From NCBI GenBank assembly GCA_016788045.1, contig JAEUTG010000048.1, positions 1 to 38,330 on the forward strand: 38,330 nucleotides of DNA. The letters run 5' to 3'. Positions 33,642-38,330 of this stretch are shown here, piece after piece. Position 1 is the first letter of the stretch, and each line of letters opens with the position of its first letter. Below the pieces are notes generated by a model. The model worked only from the letters and a program-made list of their open reading frames with translations. It did no database searches and was not told the DNA's origin. The translations under genes and the position numbers were made by a program. This DNA comes from Bacteroidales bacterium (GTDB lineage Bacteria; Bacteroidota; Bacteroidia; Bacteroidales; Lentimicrobiaceae).

Positions 33642-34421
33642 ATGAACCATGCCGTACTGAAACGCCTCCTCGACGAAAAGCTTGAATTTTACAACAGGCC
33701 TTCATTTATTGAAAGCGATCCCATCAGTATCCCCCATCATTTTACATCGCGCGCAGACATTGAAATCTCCGGATTCCTGGCTGCCACCATTGCCTGGGGA
33801 CAGCGGACCACCATCGTGAGAAACGGCTTCAGGCTGATGCAGCTGATGGATAACCGACCCGGTGAATTTGTGATGCATGCCGGTAAATCAGACCTCCGGC
33901 CGCTGGAGAAATTCGTTCACCGGACCTTCAACGGCGACGACCTGCTCTTTTTCATTGAATCACTCCGCAACCTCTGCCAGCAACCGGGTGGGATGGAACG
34001 GGCATTTGCTGAGGGGCTTGAGCTGAATCCATCGGATATGGGCGGTGCGATCGGGCATTTCAGAAGTACTTTTCTTCAAACCCCGCATTTGCCGCGGTCA
34101 GAAAAGCACCTGGCCAACCCGGCAAAAGGCAGTTCAGCCAAACGCATCAACATGTTCCTGAGGTGGATGGTGCGCCACGATGCAGCCGGGGTGGATTTTG
34201 GTCTCTGGAAAAGCATTTCACCGGCTCAGCTTTGCTGTCCGCTGGATGTGCATGTCGGGAACGTAGCCCGCAGGCTGGGCCTGCTTAACCGGATTCAGAA
34301 TGACTGGAAGGCGGTGGAAGAACTCACTGCTGTGCTCCGCAATTTCGATCCGGAAGACCCGGTAAAATATGATTTTGCCCTTTTCGGGATGGGTGTGGCT
34401 GAAAAACCAGCGATCCTATGA
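33642..34421 (+). CDS. TIGR02757 family protein
   Basis: A 259-residue protein of the TIGR02757 family common in Bacteroidota: ISGFLAATIAWGQRTTIVRN, KRINMFLRWMVRHDAAGVDF, LWKSISPAQLCCPLDVHVGN, VARRLGLLNRIQNDWKAV and ELTAVLRNFDPEDPVKYDF in sequence. The family has helical sequence with a PLDVHV...R.LGLL pattern that recalls HhH-GPD DNA glycosylases, but no activity is proven. The protein appears complete and cytoplasmic. It is convergent with the acetyltransferase gene downstream. Confidence 0.92.
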   Translation: MNHAVLKRLLDEKLEFYNRPSFIESDPISIPHHFTSRADIEISGFLAATIAWGQRTTIVRNGFRLMQLMDNRPGEFVMHAGKSDLRPLEKFVHRTFNGDDLLFFIESLRNLCQQPGGMERAFAEGLELNPSDMGGAIGHFRSTFLQTPHLPRSEKHLANPAKGSSAKRINMFLRWMVRHDAAGVDFGLWKSISPAQLCCPLDVHVGNVARRLGLLNRIQNDWKAVEELTAVLRNFDPEDPVKYDFALFGMGVAEKPAIL

Positions 34422-34677
34422 TGTCGCAAGAAGCTTTCTACGGGCTAGTCTCTTTAGTCCGTTAATATTAAGAATCACGCCTGTCTGCCTGTGCAGTCAG
34501 GCAGGCAAAGACCCCGGATTCCCGGAACAGGCGCTAAGACGCAAAGGATTGATTTTTAATATTTAAAAGAAATTTTTTAACAACCTATTAATCATTATAT
34601 TAATGGTAATTAGCAGAGAATTGAAATTGCTATCCACTGGAAATCTCCAGGTCTGTTCAAAAAAGCAACCAAAACCA
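34422..34677. other. Intergenic region with a CTGCCTG palindrome
   Basis: CTGCCTG (34486-34492) pairs with CAGGCAG (34499-34505) in the same repeat family as at 29967-30011. The rest is AT-rich with no gene and separates two convergent genes. Confidence 0.55.
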
Positions 34678-35781
34678 TTACACCTTCAGGAAGATCTTCT
34701 GCCTGTAGAGAAAATAGAGAAACAGCCATTTCACCGCAATCACACACAGCAGGGTAAAGGCCGGTTCAAGTCCACCCAGCCGGTGTTTGAAGCCATGGAT
34801 AAAGATATCGGCAATGATTCCGAAATCGAAGATTCCCTGTGCAACATAGATCGTAATCGGGTTGAGACCGATCACGATGAACGGGAATGCCCATTTTTGC
34901 CATCCTTTCACATCGATCAGGTAAAAGAATATCATCAGCAACAGGAATGAGATACCGGAGGTCAGCAGTGTGTACGAACCGGTCCAGAGGTATTTGTTAA
35001 CAGGCAGTACGAGGCTCCACAACAGGGCCGCAAGAATAAGTCCGGCCCCGGTCAGGCTCAGCCGTTTGATTTTATCGCTGTTGCTGAATTTCCCAAGCAG
35101 CCAGTCGCCGGCCAACGCGCCAAACAACACGTTCGCCACCGCCGGAAACATCGTCAGCAATCCTTCATTGTCGCCATAGTTATAACAACAGAACGAACCG
35201 GGCAGCAACATCCGGTCGATGTAGCCGGCCAGATTGCCCTCGGGGGTCAGGTCGTAAGCCTGAAAGCCTGGTGCAGGCACCAGCAGCAGTACCAGCCAGT
35301 AAACCAGCGTTATGCCGGCAATCCAGTAAAGCCTGGCCCGTGCACTGAAGTTGAGAATGATGATGGAAGCAAAAAAATAACAAAAAGCAAAACGCTGAAG
35401 TACACCGGTGTACCGCTGATGCTCAAAGTCAAAATTGAAAAGTCCGTTGTAAACGAGTCCCAAAAGAAACAACAAGAAGGTGCGGTAAAGCACATGTTTG
35501 TAGATTTCTGATTTTGAGCCACCCTTTTCAAGCCGTTTCTTCAGCGAAAGCGGCATCACGGTTCCCATAATAAACAGGAACAGCGGAAAAATGACATCAT
35601 AAAAGGTAAATCCTGTCCACTTCGGATGATCGAGTTGTTCGGACAGGGTATGGAAAAACGGTGTCCCGAACCAGGTGAACAGCGCGATAAAAAAGGCTTC
35701 ACCGCTAGAGATCCAGAACATGTCAAAGCCGCGAAGGGCGTCGATGGATTTAAGCCTGACCGAAGGTTTACGTTCTTCCAT
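34678..35781 (-). CDS. HGSNAT/DUF5009-like transmembrane acetyltransferase
   Basis: A 367-residue multi-pass membrane protein with about ten hydrophobic segments. It aligns with the heparan-alpha-glucosaminide N-acetyltransferase (HGSNAT) and bacterial NagX/DUF5009 family: KSIDALRGFDMFWIS at the start, DHPKWTGFTFYDVIFPLFLF and IMGTVMPLSL, then YTGVLQRFAFCYFF and IGLNPITIYVAQGIFDF. His52 in DHPKWTG matches the position of the human catalytic His (HASWNGLT). The enzyme moves an acetyl group from cytosolic acetyl-CoA across the membrane to terminal glucosamine. The gene starts 2 nt after the GH89 stop, so both are one operon. The substrate here is inferred from that neighbour. Confidence 0.87.
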   Translation of the reverse strand: MEERKPSVRLKSIDALRGFDMFWISSGEAFFIALFTWFGTPFFHTLSEQLDHPKWTGFTFYDVIFPLFLFIMGTVMPLSLKKRLEKGGSKSEIYKHVLYRTFLLFLLGLVYNGLFNFDFEHQRYTGVLQRFAFCYFFASIIILNFSARARLYWIAGITLVYWLVLLLVPAPGFQAYDLTPEGNLAGYIDRMLLPGSFCCYNYGDNEGLLTMFPAVANVLFGALAGDWLLGKFSNSDKIKRLSLTGAGLILAALLWSLVLPVNKYLWTGSYTLLTSGISFLLLMIFFYLIDVKGWQKWAFPFIVIGLNPITIYVAQGIFDFGIIADIFIHGFKHRLGGLEPAFTLLCVIAVKWLFLYFLYRQKIFLKV

Positions 35782-35783
35782 AA

Positions 35784-37967
35784 CTATTTACTGTTGAAGT
35801 ACTTAATAAATAACTCATTTGCGACAGCAACCGGATCTCCGGAAGGTTGGTTGGGATAAACGTCCGTTTTCCGCACCCATTCTGCTTCCATCGCGTAATA
35901 ATCGGGCAAGGGAACTTCCATTCCCTGAAGCCGCTGTTTCGTTACCTCTATAAATGCTTTCCAGCGATTTATATACAGACCGCCTACCATACCTGCCCAC
36001 TCACGGTTGGCATATTCATGCAGTTCTCCGGCCACCCCTTGGTTGCCCCACACGGTGATGAGGGTGCGGGCATTCTGTTCGAACAGGGCCCGTTCAGCAT
36101 CGTTGGTTGCATTGCTTTTCGAAGCTTCGAGCCAGGCCCCCAGCAGAAACTCTTTCCGGGTAGAAAGCAGCCGGTCCTGATCGTCCATCAATTGCAGAAA
36201 CGCCGCTGATTTCCTGTTGAATTCCGGCGCATTGCCCTGTTTAAAAGCTGTCATCATCTCCCCATATACATCGTAGGCATAGTTGGAGATTACCTGCCTG
36301 CAGATATCGGTTACATCGTATTGGTAAGTATCTTTCGCACCAAGTTCACCGGCGCACGAAAGAAGCAGTTTCAGGGCTTCCTGAAGTTTCTCCGGTTCAT
36401 AATACCTGTAGATAAAACCCCAGCGCCATGCTTTGTTAACCCCGGTATCGCCGCGGGCACAGAAGATGGATTCAGAGGTACCTTCCTGAGCTCTCGGACA
36501 GTTTAAAGCTGTTTGCCGGATGATGTTCCAGGCATCAATGGCCGGTTTTGCAGCCGGGCCATAACGCGAAGTCACAAACCCGGGAATCCACAGATCCAGG
36601 TTAACCGGCTGCCGGCTCCAGGCTGCATCAAAAACCAGCTCATAATTCACCGGATTTGTGAGATCGCCTTCCATCATCATGCCAATACCTTTAAGGTTAC
36701 TGCCATATTCCGATGCCAGCGCACGGGCCGGTTCTCCGGCGAGCTGATCAATGCGGCTGTACATCCCGACTTTGCCGCCAAAATTCAGCAGGGAGCACCA
36801 CACCCAGGGGATACCTTCAAAACCTTTTCTCCGCTCCCACTGCGGATTACCTTCGGCATAAAGATCAAGAACCAGGGTTTTCTCCCTGATAACTCCCCTC
36901 AGTAGTTCATCGGTAGGATTGTCCCACCAGCCCTGCAGGGCCCAGATGGCGTCAGGATTGGCATCTAGCATGGATTTCTGTATCAGTGAAGCTGACTTTA
37001 TGATGTTAATGTCCTTCGTGTTGCCACCTTCGTGAAATGGATCACCACCATAGAAGCCGGTTTTGCCGTAAAGGCGGTGAAGTTCAGCATAATAAACCGA
37101 GGCCATCTCAGCAAAAAGCGGATCGGACGGATCGAGAAAGGCGGGCCTGCGGAAGCCTTCCTCATCGCCGGCCCACAACCCACCATAGGAGATTCGTGCG
37201 GCCGGAAACATCGTTCTGAGGGTATCCGGAACCATGCCATAAAAACCCTGAAACACCGGTGTCATGCCCAGCTCGCGCATCCGGGCAATCACCTTTTTCT
37301 GAAGATCGCGTTGCTGATCAATCCATGGTTGTGAAACCGGCCCTCCCCAGCCTTCGAGGTTGCCCATCAGCCACCAGGCTGTATAGGCCGGACCAGGAAT
37401 GAACCTGGCAATGGCTTCATCGGGAATGTTGAAATGCCTGAGTGTATTCTGCCACACGGCTTCGGTTCCCAGCACAGCCAGCGGCATGTTGATGCCATGA
37501 AGTATCAGCCAGTCGATCTCTTTTTCCCATTGGTCCCAGCTCCAGAAAGATTTTGCGTAGTTATAAGTACAATAGTTGTAGAAATATCTGTATTTAAACG
37601 GTGTTTCCTTATGCACCGCCGGATTTACTTCAGGCAATGCTGCTGGAAGCCCGAGGTTGATTCCGGCCCTCGAAACCTGACAATGGCAATAATTGGTCAG
37701 GTAGTAGTTCAGGGCATATCCGATCGCCGGTTGCGAGTTACCCCTCAGCACGATCTTTCCGTTGAGGGATTCTATTTCAAAAAACTCCGCTTCAGCCGTA
37801 TTGTCAAGAAGCTGGCAAATGAATTCAGATGACCGGCTGCCCAGCATCCTCTCCATGGTAAACTCAACCGGAAGTTTCTCACTTCCGAGGGCATACGACC
37901 TGAAATCAACAGCCAGAAAACTCAGGCCAATCAACAACATGTTCAACCTGAAAAGTCTAATTTTCAT
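35784..37967 (-). CDS. Alpha-N-acetylglucosaminidase (GH89, NAGLU-like)
   Basis: A 727-residue GH89 glycosidase with an N-terminal signal region (MKIRLFRLNMLLIGLSFLAV and on to about 27), so periplasmic or surface-located. Domain order matches NAGLU: an N-terminal alpha/beta domain (about 35-120), the TIM barrel beginning YRYFYNYCTYNYAKSFW and WDQWEKEIDWLILHGINMPL, and a helical C-terminal domain. The likely catalytic pair is Glu313 in YGGDPFHEGG and Glu433 in GMMMEGDLTNP, at the places of the paired Glu residues of human NAGLU and Clostridium GH89. It removes terminal alpha-linked GlcNAc, from heparan-type chains or mucin-type glycans. First gene of a two-gene minus-strand operon with the HGSNAT-like gene. 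Confidence 0.93.
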   Translation of the reverse strand: MKIRLFRLNMLLIGLSFLAVDFRSYALGSEKLPVEFTMERMLGSRSSEFICQLLDNTAEAEFFEIESLNGKIVLRGNSQPAIGYALNYYLTNYCHCQVSRAGINLGLPAALPEVNPAVHKETPFKYRYFYNYCTYNYAKSFWSWDQWEKEIDWLILHGINMPLAVLGTEAVWQNTLRHFNIPDEAIARFIPGPAYTAWWLMGNLEGWGGPVSQPWIDQQRDLQKKVIARMRELGMTPVFQGFYGMVPDTLRTMFPAARISYGGLWAGDEEGFRRPAFLDPSDPLFAEMASVYYAELHRLYGKTGFYGGDPFHEGGNTKDINIIKSASLIQKSMLDANPDAIWALQGWWDNPTDELLRGVIREKTLVLDLYAEGNPQWERRKGFEGIPWVWCSLLNFGGKVGMYSRIDQLAGEPARALASEYGSNLKGIGMMMEGDLTNPVNYELVFDAAWSRQPVNLDLWIPGFVTSRYGPAAKPAIDAWNIIRQTALNCPRAQEGTSESIFCARGDTGVNKAWRWGFIYRYYEPEKLQEALKLLLSCAGELGAKDTYQYDVTDICRQVISNYAYDVYGEMMTAFKQGNAPEFNRKSAAFLQLMDDQDRLLSTRKEFLLGAWLEASKSNATNDAERALFEQNARTLITVWGNQGVAGELHEYANREWAGMVGGLYINRWKAFIEVTKQRLQGMEVPLPDYYAMEAEWVRKTDVYPNQPSGDPVAVANELFIKYFNSK

Positions 37968-38330
37968 AATTCCAAATGATTAAAACATCCCTTGAGTGTT
38001 GCAGATGAAAACCAGCATTACTGGAAATCAACCTGCAATTTCTGAATTTATCCGGTATCTGCCCAAAATATTTACCGGGCGGTATTTTCGATTAATTTTG
38101 CTGTCTGAATTCAGGTAGAATCCTGTCTGATCAGAAAAATCAGGCCTGAATGTATTCCTGATATTTTAAAATATTGTTGTCCGATAAAAATATGAGATTC
38201 TTCGCTAACGCTCAGAATGACTATGAGTTACATGGGTTCTAAGGTAGGGGGGCGTGGGTTGGGGGGGCCCCCCACCCAACCCCCCCACACCCAAAAAAAA
38301 ACCACGGGGGATTGAGGGTGTCAAATGGTA
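37968..38330. other. Right-edge intergenic region ending in G/C/A homopolymers
   Basis: Upstream region of the GH89 operon, with no further gene. The part at 38190-38220 carries AGATTCTTCGCTAACGCTCA, a dispersed Bacteroidota-style repeat. From about 38246 the sequence becomes runs of G, C and A, partly self-complementary (TGGGTTGGGGGG near CCCCCCACCCAACC). This looks like a low-complexity contig end and should not be interpreted biologically. Confidence 0.55.

Noticed and set aside
1..38330. tRNA, rRNA or prophage
   Set aside because: No TTCGA-arm tRNA folds, rRNA blocks, or phage structural genes were recognised by eye.

Overview
This 38.3-kb window looks like a chromosomal segment, or a whole contig, from an anaerobic or fermentative Bacteroidota organism, probably Bacteroidales/Marinilabiliales-like. 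Evidence for the phylum: an HU/DUF4469 nucleoid protein, an NdpA-type nucleoid protein, a TIGR02757 protein, secreted proteins with Bacteroidota-style signal peptides, several TAnnTTTG-type -7 promoter boxes, sparse Shine-Dalgarno sites, and a ferredoxin-dependent 2-oxoacid oxidoreductase operon. No tRNA, rRNA, CRISPR array, integrase or phage structural gene was recognised. The left edge carries a broken RHS/M23 gene and the right edge ends in homopolymer runs, so both edges should be treated with caution.

Layout. 0-1 kb: RHS-M23 remnant. 1.2-1.9 kb: HU-like DUF4469 gene with a terminator. 2.0-2.2 kb: six 23-bp tandem repeats. 2.5-11 kb: accessory, defence-like region with a single-chain Type IIG restriction-modification enzyme, a Cys/His-rich protein of unknown function, a small orphan, a two-gene AT-rich unit (membrane-anchored protein plus a trypco2-like protein), and an AAA ATPase with a DUF4276/TOPRIM-like partner. 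11-18 kb: S41 peptidase, Crp-type regulator, GDXG hydrolase, secreted ADP-ribosylglycohydrolase, two overlapping DUF1801-type genes, an AT-rich lipoprotein in an integron-cassette-like unit, and a VOC protein. 18-25.4 kb: surface protein, secreted C69 dipeptidase, NdpA-like protein, a large inverted-repeat intergenic region, and a divergent DUF5995/membrane-protein pair. 25.5-29.8 kb: aminotransferase followed by ferredoxin and the alpha, beta and gamma subunits of a 2-oxoacid:ferredoxin oxidoreductase, ending in a strong terminator. 29.8-33.6 kb: a RAYT transposase with REP-like hairpins, detached copies of its own 3' end, and two tandem paralogous outer-membrane-type genes sharing an almost identical 5' block. 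33.6-38 kb: a TIGR02757 protein, then a minus-strand two-gene operon of GH89 alpha-N-acetylglucosaminidase and an HGSNAT/DUF5009-like transmembrane acetyltransferase.

How genes may work together. The GH89/HGSNAT-like pair mirrors two consecutive steps of lysosomal heparan sulfate breakdown and may acetylate, then release, alpha-linked glucosamine outside the cytoplasm. The aminotransferase and oxidoreductase could convert amino acids to 2-oxoacids, then to acyl-CoA plus reduced ferredoxin. The 2.5-11 kb genes form a plausible anti-phage island. The most unusual DNA-level structures are the RAYT 3'-end fragments, the attC-like cassette around the lipoprotein, the duplicated promoter/signal-peptide block, and the large inverted repeats at 23.5-23.9 kb.
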